Assembly: GCA_027922465.2 (NCBI GenBank)
Contig: BQMF02000208.1
Location: forward strand, 558,001 to 622,000
Length of the DNA stretch: 64,000 nt
From: Turritopsis dohrnii
Taxonomy: Eukaryota > Cnidaria > Hydrozoa > Anthoathecata > Oceaniidae
Direction of reading: 5' to 3'
The notes beneath the pieces were generated by a model. That model ran no database searches and was not told the DNA's origin. It saw only the letters and a program-made list of their open reading frames with translations. Position numbers and translations under genes: made by a program. Below, in pieces: positions 51,521 through 61,900 of the stretch; position 1 is the first letter of the stretch; each line of letters begins with the position of its first letter.

Positions 51521-53386
51521 CTAATTTCCCGAGGGGCTAGTATTGCGTTTGAATGCCAAAGATTCCGAACGCACCCTAAGCGAGTCTTGAAACCCTAAGC
51601 GAGGATGAAACGAGTATTCCGAGTCCTTTAGTATGCGAGACCAGCAACCTTTGCCGTACTTCGAGATGCCTCTGCACAAATACAAGTCTTCCTCTTTCGT
51701 AAATTTCACCCGAGTTTGTTTGGTTTGTTCGTGGACGACTTCTCGTTTTAACTGCACGTCCGAACTGATCAAAGACACCAACGATTGATTTCGTTGTTGT
51801 AAATTCTTTGTAACGTCTTTTCCGGCAGTAGACGGGATAGTGTCCGTTATTGTTATGTCGTCATCGTTGTCGTTACCATCGACGATCACTTGCAATGACG
51901 AGCTAGTGCAAGGTTGTTGTGATAAAATCGTTTCGGCTTGATTGAGTACACGTTCATCGAATGTACGAGCTGTGTCGTTTATCGTCCTTAAAACGTCCAT
52001 CATGTCTGCACTCACTTCTTTTCGTTTATTACCGACTAGCTTTTCCATGCATTGTCTGCTACGCGAAGCAACGTCTCTGGACAGATTCTTTTGATACGAC
52101 ACCTTCGCCACGTGCGAACTGTGCTTTTGGTCTCGTGAAACAACTTCTCGTTCGGACGGAGTCAATCTTTCCGCACTCTCTGTTTCGACGATCTGACGAT
52201 AACGAGTTGGATTGATGTACTTTCCGATGGCTTCGTGAACGAGAATGCTCATCGCAGTCGAGAATGCAGTGTATTGTTTACCTTTGTTTGTGACCAACAA
52301 GTAATCGCAAGTCGGGTTCAGTTTCGGTCGTACTAAGTCAATATAAAAATCAAGAATTTCTAAAGTCTCAGAGTCTAAAATAACAGTATCAAACAAATAC
52401 CTATCGGAAGTTTTGAATTCTTTCTGATCGACGAAACCTCCGTTTGTCTTTGCCTTTTCTATCATTTCGATGGTCAAGTACTGATAAGTCATCGGTCTGG
52501 AGCATTTGACACGCACGAACAGATAGGTAGCGACAAATCTCGTTGCAAATGCCAGTTGCGATACGGACGGACTTCTTTGGGCGTCTTTACACTCCTGCAA
52601 AACGTCCCGAAAACGACAAATGTGATAAGGGATAACGTTTTCCATTTCTTCCATAGTCGCCCAACTATTTCTTGCAATCAACGTTTCCAAATCGAGGTTG
52701 CGAGAATATTCCAGTCTCTTTTTCTTGCCCAGATTTTCTTTACCACGTCTTATGTATACTTCGGTCACGGCAAAACAACGCAAAGTACTGTCGGACACAC
52801 CGTGGGCCTTTCGAAAATCCAATATGTCTGATATCGACTTTAAGTAATTTAAGGACGCCGAACTGGTGATTTTCCAATCTTCTTCCAGCATTTTCAGGAA
52901 ATCCATGATGATGGAGGGCGTACCCAAGCAACAGTCGACAAATTCTTCCGTTAAAACAGATTCGGATTCGACATCGTCAATGCTGGCCATAAGAAACTTC
53001 ATACATCTTTGTGCACATTGTTTCGCTTCTTTCTCGGATTTTCCTCCACCACAGGGCGTACAAAGCCACTCCAAGAAGTCCTTTCCAATGCCTTCGTTTA
53101 CGGAAAATGCAGGTTTGTTGGCTGTGCAAATTTTCTTTTTCGTCGGTTGATAGGCGACTACTTCTTCCCTCTTCACGTCTGGTGCTTCGTCAAAATAATA
53201 ATACCAACCGTGCTTCTTATCGATATGCTTCCGTAATCCTCGACTGCTTTTGAAGCCAACGTGCAAACAGTTCTTTACTGGACAAATGTAGTTGCTCGTA
53301 TCACTAGGTCGCAATATCAACTTCCTTTTGTGTCTGGCTGCTCCATTGATTCCGACCCAGTTGACGAAAAGTGTTCTTTTTGACAT
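51521..53386 (-). CDS. C2H2-tyrosine recombinase-Myb protein, module B, 621 aa
   Basis: An intact ORF collinear with the 618-residue module A protein; by eye about four residues in five agree across the N-terminal finger and the catalytic region, fewer in the linker and tail. The finger (CPVKNCLHVGFKSSRG), the SRPMTYQYL arginine and the QKHSSHVAKVSYQK histidine and tyrosine are all kept. The HxxR box reads NPTRYRQ, so the histidine is asparagine. Some active tyrosine recombinases vary at this position, so activity cannot be excluded. The Myb-like part (KFTKEEDLYLC, YGKGCW) is followed by a different C-terminus. Strong conservation of the protein with many silent-looking DNA differences suggests it was under selection while diverging. 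Confidence 0.75.
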   Translation of the reverse strand: MSKRTLFVNWVGINGAARHKRKLILRPSDTSNYICPVKNCLHVGFKSSRGLRKHIDKKHGWYYYFDEAPDVKREEVVAYQPTKKKICTANKPAFSVNEGIGKDFLEWLCTPCGGGKSEKEAKQCAQRCMKFLMASIDDVESESVLTEEFVDCCLGTPSIIMDFLKMLEEDWKITSSASLNYLKSISDILDFRKAHGVSDSTLRCFAVTEVYIRRGKENLGKKKRLEYSRNLDLETLIARNSWATMEEMENVIPYHICRFRDVLQECKDAQRSPSVSQLAFATRFVATYLFVRVKCSRPMTYQYLTIEMIEKAKTNGGFVDQKEFKTSDRYLFDTVILDSETLEILDFYIDLVRPKLNPTCDYLLVTNKGKQYTAFSTAMSILVHEAIGKYINPTRYRQIVETESAERLTPSEREVVSRDQKHSSHVAKVSYQKNLSRDVASRSRQCMEKLVGNKRKEVSADMMDVLRTINDTARTFDERVLNQAETILSQQPCTSSSLQVIVDGNDNDDDITITDTIPSTAGKDVTKNLQQRNQSLVSLISSDVQLKREVVHEQTKQTRVKFTKEEDLYLCRGISKYGKGCWSRILKDSEYSFHPRLGFQDSLRVRSESLAFKRNTSPSGN

Positions 53387-53902
53387 CTTTTTATTTTGTT
53401 ATCGATTAATTCCTCTCTTCTCCTTGTCATTTCTGTTCTTTAAACATCAGTCAACATTTTTTATACTGTTTAACGAATCACAAGAGAGTAATTTGTTTGT
53501 TCTTTCCACCAAAGAATGATCAATACTTTTTGAGGAATAGAATCATTTGTTCTCTTTAAAACAGAATAGTTTGGTCCATATAAGTGAGAACAATATGAGA
53601 ACGGCAAAGCGGAACATTTTGTTAACAATTAAGCGCGTTATCAAGAACAAATAGGTCGTTTTCAGGCACTCCGTTTTGCTCTCCGCTGAACGGAACAAAT
53701 CTGTCAATCCCAAAGGAACAAGAGTGCACGAAATGTACAACCATTATTTATAAAGAACACATTAGATCATTAAAGAACAATTAAGCGTTTAAAGTTGTGT
53801 TCATTCTGTGTTCACTGAAAATCTATTCTCAAGGGGAACCGAGCATGAAATTCACCGTAAATAACTTAACGAGTGAAAAGTATAAAGCTACGTTAAGTTA
53901 CG
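53387..53902. promoter_or_regulatory. Module B divergent promoter region, truncated
   Basis: Counterpart of 44027-44590. GAACAATTAAGCG occurs near 53774, with a related AACAATTAAGCGCG near 53628. The similarity ends at GTATAAAGCTACGTTAAGTT (about 53880-53902), corresponding to about 80 bases before the helicase start in module A. Beyond this no helicase sequence follows. Confidence 0.6.
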
Positions 53903-54023
53903 CTTTTGAACTTTTTTGTTTGTTTGTTTTGTTTTTCTTATAGTATGAACAGAGTTTCTGCATCATTACTTTTCCTTTAGGGAAGACAGAGACAAAAACA
54001 ATAATACGCGATTGAAGAAATGA

Positions 54024-54347
54024 ATGACGTTCTGGGTTGGTGAAGAACAATATTCTATATTGGTATCCGATCTTAGCTTCGTAAAAAGAAAATCACTAGA
54101 AGGTATAAATTTGTTCATAATTCATATTTTGACACGTTTACGACTTACGTGTTTGGCTTCTGTTTATGTTACGGGTTCCATGAACAGTCACGGCCATTTC
54201 AGTCTTTCTGTTGTTTTCATGTACGCACAATTTATTTCTTTATCGTATTGTGAAAGGGCTTATTATGAGTATTTTTTATGTGTTTCAGATCTTCCAAGTA
54301 AGAAGATGTTTACGTTCAGAGGTGCAGTGTTGATAATGAACACGTAA
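54024..54347 (+). CDS. Possible small two-exon ORF, 45 aa
   Basis: Exons 54024-54102 and 54289-54347 (GTATAA donor, TTTCAG acceptor, phases agree) give MTFWVGEEQYSILVSDLSF, then LEDLPSKKMFTFRGAVLIMN. The WxxxxEEQYSIL...KMFTFRGAVLIM pattern looks like the small beta-rich segment that often precedes BEN domains in invertebrate proteins, but no BEN domain follows. It may be a fragment of a host gene at the right edge of module B, or chance. Confidence 0.3.
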   Translation: MTFWVGEEQYSILVSDLSFVKRKSLEGINLFIIHILTRLRLTCLASVYVTGSMNSHGHFSLSVVFMYAQFISLSYCERAYYEYFLCVSDLPSKKMFTFRGAVLIMNT

Positions 54348-54389
54348 AAATGCTTTAGCTGGAATACCTAAAGAGTTTTAATTAAAAGG

Positions 54390-54893
54390 GTGAGGAGTAC
54401 TTTTTTCCATTTTGACGTTACATTTTTTTATCACGAGGAACCATTGCATTGCATCTCGAATCAAACAAGGCGCTTTTCGGAAGATATCTCGAGAACTACA
54501 TTTTTGAGGGTCCACAACATTGGTGAACAGGGCTGTGATGTTTGATCGCCGACCTCTCGGTAACTGTATTTTTCAGATCAGATGGATGTACTTTCTAAAC
54601 ATCGTTCCGTGATTAAAATTTTGGTAGCCATTTTTTGAATCAAAACCCATAAAAATATTTTACACGGGATGCAATATATTTTAGAGAGTGAAAATAGCGG
54701 ATGCACAGCGCGTATCTAGAACTTCTAAGAAAATAAGTGGCATTTTTATGGTCCGCGTCATTGACACGAAGGAGTGACTTCAACATTGATGCACTTTCTG
54801 TTTATCATTTTGTAAATTAATTTTTCAACACCATTTTTGAGACGTCATTTTCAGAACTAAAACCCGTAAAAAAATTTTTACACGGGATACTAG
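54390..54893. repeat. TTTTAGAGAGTG-family repeats, including the right inverted arm
   Basis: A mosaic of repeat pieces. CATTGCATTGCATCTCGAA near 54440 matches 27438. The right arm at 54668-54715 (AGCGGATGCACAGCGCGTAT) is the complement of 37888-37936. At 54863-54893, CCCGTAAAAAAATTTTTACA, then CGGGATACTAG before TATG, is a hairpin plus CTAG, another Helitron-like 3' end. A related ACCCATAAAAATATTTTACA lies at 54648, so two ends are stacked. Confidence 0.5.
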
Positions 54894-55210
54894 TATGATT
54901 ATAATGCATGAAATCAGTAACGCAAGATAATACAAGAGATCAGTAATCATGAAAAACTTTGTTTGTCCTTGGGTCATATATTTTTCCCATATAAAGATAC
55001 CCATAACAAATAAAATATTGAAGGTTATGTATAAATATAACGGGAAAGGACATGAGAAAGGTGAATTGTTACAAAGCTGAAGTGTAAAAACTAGCTACAT
55101 GTAACTGCTTGCAAAATATCTGAAAAAGTCAAAAACAAACAATCAAAAACAAACAACGAATATCAAAGATCAAAAGATAAAGGAACGGAACGTTAGACTC
55201 ACTGTTAAAG
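54894..55210. other. Intergenic AT-rich DNA
   Basis: Nothing recognisable. Confidence 0.5.
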
Positions 55211-55541
55211 TTTTATTTATTTTATTTATTTATTTATTTGGTATTGTTTTACGTGGCTAGCCCCGCTCAGTTGTTATTGCATCTGCTTCCTAGGAGGGGC
55301 TACGGCTTAGATTGGAGGTTCTGAAGTACATGAGTGACACAATCCCAATTAACGGGCCTGTACTCTTCTGGATGAGCTCCTGCAAGACCCGATGTATCAT
55401 CTACTCAATTTCCTTCACATGGCATGGGTCGACCCAGTGCTATGGTTCATTCACTTGCGCATGGTGAATCGTCGCCAAGGAAAATTGAACCCCGATCTCT
55501 CGTATGAGATACGAGAGTGATAACCACTATACTACGGCGCC
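55211..55541 (-). mobile_element. tRNA-Glu-like SINE with (AAAT)n tail, full length
   Basis: The minus strand starts GGCGCCGTAGTATAGTGGTT. An anticodon-like hairpin follows (CTCGT/ACGAG around a 7-base loop with CTC, as in tRNA-Glu), then the B box GGGGTTCAATT. The 3' acceptor strand is replaced by a SINE body (about 55480-55245, including GTGAATGAACCATAGCACTG and CGGGGCTAGCCACGTAAAAC) and an AAAT-repeat tail to 55211. It is not a tRNA gene. A related scrap (CATTCACTCGCGTATGGCGAA) is at 55878. Confidence 0.75.
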
Positions 55542-56784
55542 ACATTTATATCACCAATTTACATTAATTAATGTATAGCTCTTTCTTGAATGTTTATTTT
55601 CATTGGGTTTGTGCGGAAAAGGAAATCAGCCTTACCTAAACAAGAACCGTGTTTGACAGGTGCTAAACAGGTTTGAAAACATTTAAAAAGGTTCTACATA
55701 GGGCTCGTCCCTATGACCAAAGGATTATCGACTGTGGTGACAAATACTGACATCAGCAAAATCTTTGATTGACGATATCAATACAGGGGTCGAAATAAGG
55801 CTTTTTTTCATTGGCGGCTATTGAAAGAGATAGAACTGAAGGTGCCATATAGGTGCAGAGCTGCTTTGATAACATGGTACATTCACTCGCGTATGGCGAA
55901 TCGGAAATTACAAAGGAGATATTGGAGAAAAAATGAACTAGTCACTTGAACATCAATGTTTGAGATATGAACGTAGTAGTTTATGGCACTTGCTTCTGGA
56001 AAGAACTTTGTGCTTTGGTCGAGGATCGTAACCAAGTCCTTTTATTGCTTATCATTTTTTTTATCGGTATGCAAGGAAATGATCACAAAGACTGTTAAAT
56101 GACCTCTTAGTAAATATCACATTCTTCTTAGTCTTCGACGCACAAATTGTCGCGAGCAAATTGCCCCGACTTTCGCGACATTTTGTGCTCAAGACTTTTA
56201 ATTATTTTCACAAAAAATATTTCACGACTTCTCGACTACCCTTCCTTTACCGGAAAAGTGAATTGCCAGCCATGTACTCCAGCGTCTTGCCCATAATGAT
56301 TGACAAAAGTCAGTGAATGCAAAAAGTAGGTGCATTTTTATTGAGAATGATGACCTTAAAGCAAAACTGTCATCCTTCAATTTATGTATTTTGCAGGATT
56401 TTGTGCGTACAAGAATATTTCTCAAAATGGCGTTTGACCATCTCTTCCCTCCAGAGAAGCCGCACAAATTGTATAATGATAGAAATATTGTAACTTTTTG
56501 TGCTCGCGACATTTTGCGCCTTTAAGGTAGTAATCAAACATTGAGAATACACGTTGACTACCTTGAACCTTAACCATCTCTTCTCTCCGGAGATGTTTTT
56601 ATAAGCTGGATAAATTGTTTAATGGTGGAAAAATTGAAAAAAAAAATCAGAACATTTCATGTATTTGCTTCACTTAAGACTCATTTATTAAAAAAGATTG
56701 AATATGAAGAATTGAAAACTTAGATATACTAGAAATTAGAGAGATAAAAACATGAGAATAGAAGCATTTGTTAACGTTTTTGAT
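55542..56784. other. Intergenic; duplicated flank of the chitin-binding gene
   Basis: Contains repeat scraps (55740-55790 resembles the 27.6-kb repeat). A palindromic pair, TTTGTGCTCAAGAC at about 56183 and AACTTTTTGTGCTCGCGAC at about 56490, lies inside an imperfect inverted repeat of 56130-56530. From about 56600 the sequence matches 23780-23940, the 3' flank of the pseudogene. No gene was seen. Confidence 0.5.
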
Positions 56785-58918
56785 TTACTGAGGGATGCAG
56801 CGCTCTCTCTTACAGGTGCAACCACCTGGAGCAGGGTCGTAAACAGTTTCTTTAAGATCACAACTGACTGCGGTTGGCGGGCAAAGCGAAACACATCCAT
56901 GTCCGCCTTTACCATCACAAAAACAGCTGGCCTGACATTTATGGACAAACGAACCAGGTAAATAGATGATGCCATCTAATTTGCAAAGCTCTAAAGGAAA
57001 AGCGAAATATTATTTTTACAATTTAAGAAATAATGTGCTGCGCCTCGATTTTTGATTACATATTTCAGCGAAATGAAGATCCTAAATACTAAAGCAGCAA
57101 TGTTAAGCGGGGCCTACATATAAAACCGACACTTACTTTCGATACTTGGGTCCACCTTGCATTTTGCCACTTGTGGAAATTCGCATCTTTGGTGCGTGGT
57201 GCTATATTTCAAACCACTCGGACAACTCTTGTGATAAGCAATGCCATTTGAACAGGTGATGAAACTTTCGCATTCATTCGGATGTTTGTAGTCTCCATCA
57301 TCCCGTCCTCTGCAGAACCCTTTTCCTAAGGAATATCATGGATAAACGAGATAAACGACACCAACATTTCTACTGACTTTGGTCATGCAACTACCAAAAC
57401 TCTCAAAAATTTCCTTTCTTGATGATTTTCCACAAAATATTTCCCGAAAACTTTAATAAGCGAATTGTTACTAAAACCTCCTTATTTCCAGAAGCACGTG
57501 AAGCACCTGAAATTTACTTCCTAAAAATATTGATATCCTATGAAAATAAGGAAGAATTTTTACCTTTGCATTTTTTATTAGAACACTGCTTCTTTTCTTC
57601 GTCATATTTCAGTTGCAACGGACAGTTGAAATTGTATCGTGTTCCATGAGCGCACATGATAAATCCATCACATTTCACTGGATGAGCATATAATCCGTTT
57701 TCTCGATCGACACAAAATTCTGAAAATAGATTATGTTTTGCGTTTTGCTGTATTTTTGAAATTCAAGTTCTTTTTCCATAAATAACTTAGGATTTTAGCC
57801 AGAACTGAAAGTTGCTTAATTCAATAGACAAATCTCAACTTGTATAGCTGGCTGCTTAGTAAATATGGAAGAATGAATAAAAACAGTTAAGACATTCATG
57901 CTATTTTTGAGAGTAATACAAAAGAGCATACGTTTTTAGAAAAACAAGATGGCTACTTTCCAAGATATATACCAAGTTGAGCACTCACAGGTCATCTTGC
58001 TTAATCTCTTTTTGTTGTTGCAAAAATGAGGACCGTAGTTCATAAGGTATGTATATGTTATTATCCTTATAAATAAAAATCTCGAAGTCTTTCTCAAAGT
58101 TTCTAACAGTTTGACTCCCTGGTTCCACGAGAAATTTTTTAAATCATTTCAAACCTGCAATTGTATCACCCTCAATAAGAGAGACTGGAGAGACATAAAA
58201 ACAATGGTGGGCTATCTTTTCAAGTTTCCATCGGCTAATTGAAGGCACCATTTGAGAGAGATTCAAAAAATCGCTTACTGTTAGGTTTGTGTTTCTCTTC
58301 TTTTTCCTTTTTGCCACCATCGTTACTAATCATATCAAAAACATCTCTTAAGCGTTCCTTCAAGTCGTGTTTAGCCATCTGCTTGTAGAAAATATCCTTC
58401 AGCAACTCGCTAGCAAAGCTGTTGGCCGATACAACTAAAATAAAAAATCACAACAAATTAAGTTTATCTGGAGAATTTCAGTTGATTTGCCTACCAAGAT
58501 TGATTACTTAAACATATCCATTATTATTAGTTCGAGCTAAGCGTAACCTTAACATGACTTTGACATAAACAGAAGTAAGGTAGAACACCAACATCTTGCT
58601 AGTTTGATAAACCTTGCAGTTGTCTCATATAAGTTCTTTGAATTGCTGCGATAATGTCACCGCTATTATCTTCATGTGCAGCCATTACAGCTGGTTTTGC
58701 AGTCCCAGTCCTGATTGTATTTTGGTATCTACTCGGCTAAAGCAGTCCAATGCGATTCAAACATTTACAAGATCAACTAGCTACATTGTAATGTTACATG
58801 TATTTTTTATTGATATAATTGTCAGTATTATTGGAGTTTTCACAACGGTATAAACAGAACTAAATGATAACTCACCAGCACTACAAGCAACCAAGACACA
58901 AAAAACTTTTATAAACAT
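56785..58918 (-). CDS. Secreted chitin-binding protein, two CBM14 domains, 247 aa
   Basis: Exons: 58918-58876, 58434-58279, 57719-57564, 57319-57137, 56990-56785; junctions are GT-AG and phases sum to 744 nt. Exon 1 is the signal peptide (MFIKVFCVLVACSA). Exon 2 is a charged helical linker (LLKDIFYKQMAKHDLKERL, ending in a Lys/Glu run). Exons 3 and 4 each encode a peritrophin-A/CBM14 chitin-binding domain with the six-cysteine pattern: FCVDRENGLYAHPVKCDGF and following, and FCRGRDDGDYKHPNECESF and following. Exon 5 is a VWC-like cysteine-rich C-terminus (CQASCFCDGKGGHGCVSLC, then CTCKRERCIPQ). CBM14 domains bind chitin in extracellular matrices, cuticles or gut linings. Each CBM14 is a single exon, as expected for domain shuffling. 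A decayed paralogue lies at 23950-29686. Confidence 0.85.
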
Positions 58919-61900
58919 TTTGATAAAGTATCGTTTTCGTGATTCTAAAATAAATGGGAGTTTGTACTTCGTTAATAAAACATATTCAACCAAAATCATA
59001 ACCAAACAGCGGTCATATGTTTTGGAAAAGTAATGCCCAAATTATATGAGTACTCACATACACAGCAAAACGTTTCTTCCGCACTCAACAGCACGTTCTT
59101 TAACTGTATGTCGCAGCTTCATTAGTCGCCCATACTTAAGACCTAATCATGTATTCACTGTACCGTGAGTGATAATACATTTCAACCAATCAAATGTATT
59201 GTATTTTTAGTTGGGAAATATTCCAATTAATTTGTTAATTTTGTAACATTTCTTTTCCTCTTACTATAAGGCCTACCTCACTCTAGCTGCTTACATTCTC
59301 AAGTTCGTTGTCTCAAATGAAAGCTCTCATAAGTTGCATAATACATCTAATCACTTCTTAACTGACATAAGTTCAAAATCTTTTAAAATCAACCTTGTAT
59401 GATCTAGTATGAAAAACAATTTCTGATAAGTTGTGCAGAAAAACCATTACCTCTAGAAAGAACTTCCCTTACACAATAACAGCATAGTGTAAATCACCCT
59501 TAAAGTTTAGTTTGCGATGATGAGTGCATGAAGACATGCAAATAAAGAATAATTGCGGTTGCAAAGTTTCGACAAATGTCATAAATATTGCTTTGTCTTT
59601 TTTGTACTGTAATTTTGAAAGAATCCTCGTTTAACCATGTTATGAGCTTACTGAAAGCAACCTTAATTAACATTTTAATAACATTTTAATTTTTGTTTTG
59701 CGTCAGTATTTGAGTACTGATCATCTCCTATAATTGAGTTTTCGATACTTCGAAGTGTCTATTTCTTAGTATGACACATGCGCTGATTTTGTGCATTTGC
59801 GCACAATAAAATAAATTTTCTTTTTAACTCTAGTCATTAACTTCCATTTTTTTCTGTTTTTCTGCTCTTGATACTTCTACAAAATGCTACGTCACTTCTG
59901 ACTAATGATGTTAATATATCAATACATGCCGTATATCATGGAAATTGGAGGAGGGTACACTTGTATTTTTCGTTTTGGTTGCTAAAAGGGGTGACGGTCA
60001 ATACATAGACAACGTCATATCATTCAAGTAGTAAGATGAAGGATTTTCTCAGTCATAAATATTGCAGAGATCATTGGTACTGGGAATGAAGGAACGGCTA
60101 ATTGCGTGATTATCTATAATGGAGATGTGCATCTGATGGAGCAAATAAGCGGAAAATGTTTTCCGCCTATTTCAAGAGGATGTTACTTCATAAAAAGCTT
60201 TTAACATTTTAAAACATATGTAACCCTTAAAATGACATTTCGTTACCAAGGGAAAATGGAACGTTTTAATGGCGACATGAAATTTAGTTGATCTATTTTT
60301 AAGCTACTGTTCTGGAGCGAAACGAAATATTTCATTTCGGGGGTTGCCACGGTAAAACAACTCGAAGATACTCCAATACACAAAACAATTAGGGTATAAT
60401 GTTTCATCAGTACATGCGCCTCACGCATCATTTTGTTATGAAAGGTGTTGCAGCATAAACATTCCCAGTGGACAAAATCGTCAAAAAGTCACTGTGACGG
60501 AGAGCATTTTTATTGAAATTGTGTGTAAATTTCTATAGAAATTCACTCCTGCACAGAGATTTTTGTGCCGGCTGGGTTGGGTTGGGTTGGGTTGACTAAC
60601 TTATAAGTGACATATAAATTTATTGTGAAATGTGTATAAAAATAGATTTCTTTTTAATCTGATACCCTGTTGTGTCTGAACCTTTCTTTGGGTCCAATTT
60701 TTGACATAGGGAAAAATAAATTCCGCTAATTCATAAAAAAAAAACACTCATCCGCAAAAATTAATATTTCTTCCGCAAACAATTTCTTCCCTTAGGTATA
60801 TAAAATGTTTGTCATTACAAAGGATATTTTATGTAATCTGACTGTAGATGTCCAGATAGCTGTCATGATGCTAAAGTTTGTTCAAATTCCATTATTGGTA
60901 CTGTGTTGCAGGTTCGGTTGTTCTTGTATTTGTTGTTAAAATAGTATTGTATAGTGACGCGCGTTTTGAAACCAGCGTTTTGTATTCCACTATTGCTGTG
61001 GTCCTTTATGAAAGAGTTTCTTTTGTGCTGGTGCGAGTGTGGGTGACAACGTTGCGCAAATTTGCGTATTTGTGATGATTGTGAATGGCACGACTTTACG
61101 CTTGTCGTAGTTGAAGTGTTTTGATATGAAGCATCGTGAAACAGACGGTGGATTAGTTGACAGAGGATATTTTCGCTTCAGGCTAGTTGGATTGGTTTTG
61201 ATTTTTGGTGTGTTTTGTTACTTAACAGTTGGTGGAACATTATGACGTTTCTCGATCTAAGAAGTATAGTTTGCTTTAATGGATGTAATGGATTTGACGG
61301 ATGAAGATGGCAGCATGAGAATGGAACGAACAAGTCTGAAACTTAGAGGAGACGTGTGAGACTTTACAAGTGATTTTATAAATACTTGCTTAAAGTCTTC
61401 TAATATTAACGATAATGCAAATTAGTTTTCAACAGGAAATAATAGAAACGATGTAGGTGTTGGAGGCCATGTTCTCCGTGTTTGGTGTGGATTAGATTAG
61501 ATTGTGTGCTTTTGCTATTGGCGTTGGTAAAAGTGCATTTTTCGATGTAGGTATTGGTAAGAAAATGATCTTGGTGTTGGAATTAATTTTTCATGTTTTC
61601 ATGTTTCCTGCGTAGAGATGCTCTGCTGTTTGCATGCCGAGGTGTTTGTTGTAAACGAATATCCATGCTTTGAAATGTCTTTTTTTAACTTTCAATAACT
61701 TAGTTTGTGAATATCAACAACAAACTTTGAAGTCGCTGGCAACAAGTATTCTTACGTTCAGGCTCTGTATTCGATGATTTTATAAAGAAACCAAAGATGA
61801 TCAACATGTTATATATATAACCATAGTCACAAGAAAAAAACTAGTCTGGAATCAGGGCCGTTTTCGGGCCGTTTCTTATGAATAAGTCGGGTTCCGTGAA

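Noticed and set aside
55470..55541. Candidate tRNA-Glu gene (minus strand)
   Set aside because: The 5' half and anticodon arm look right, but the 3' acceptor strand does not pair and the sequence runs on into a SINE body and AAAT tail.
60878..61075. 65-codon hydrophobic frame
   Set aside because: No splice or family evidence; composition matches T/G-rich intergenic DNA.
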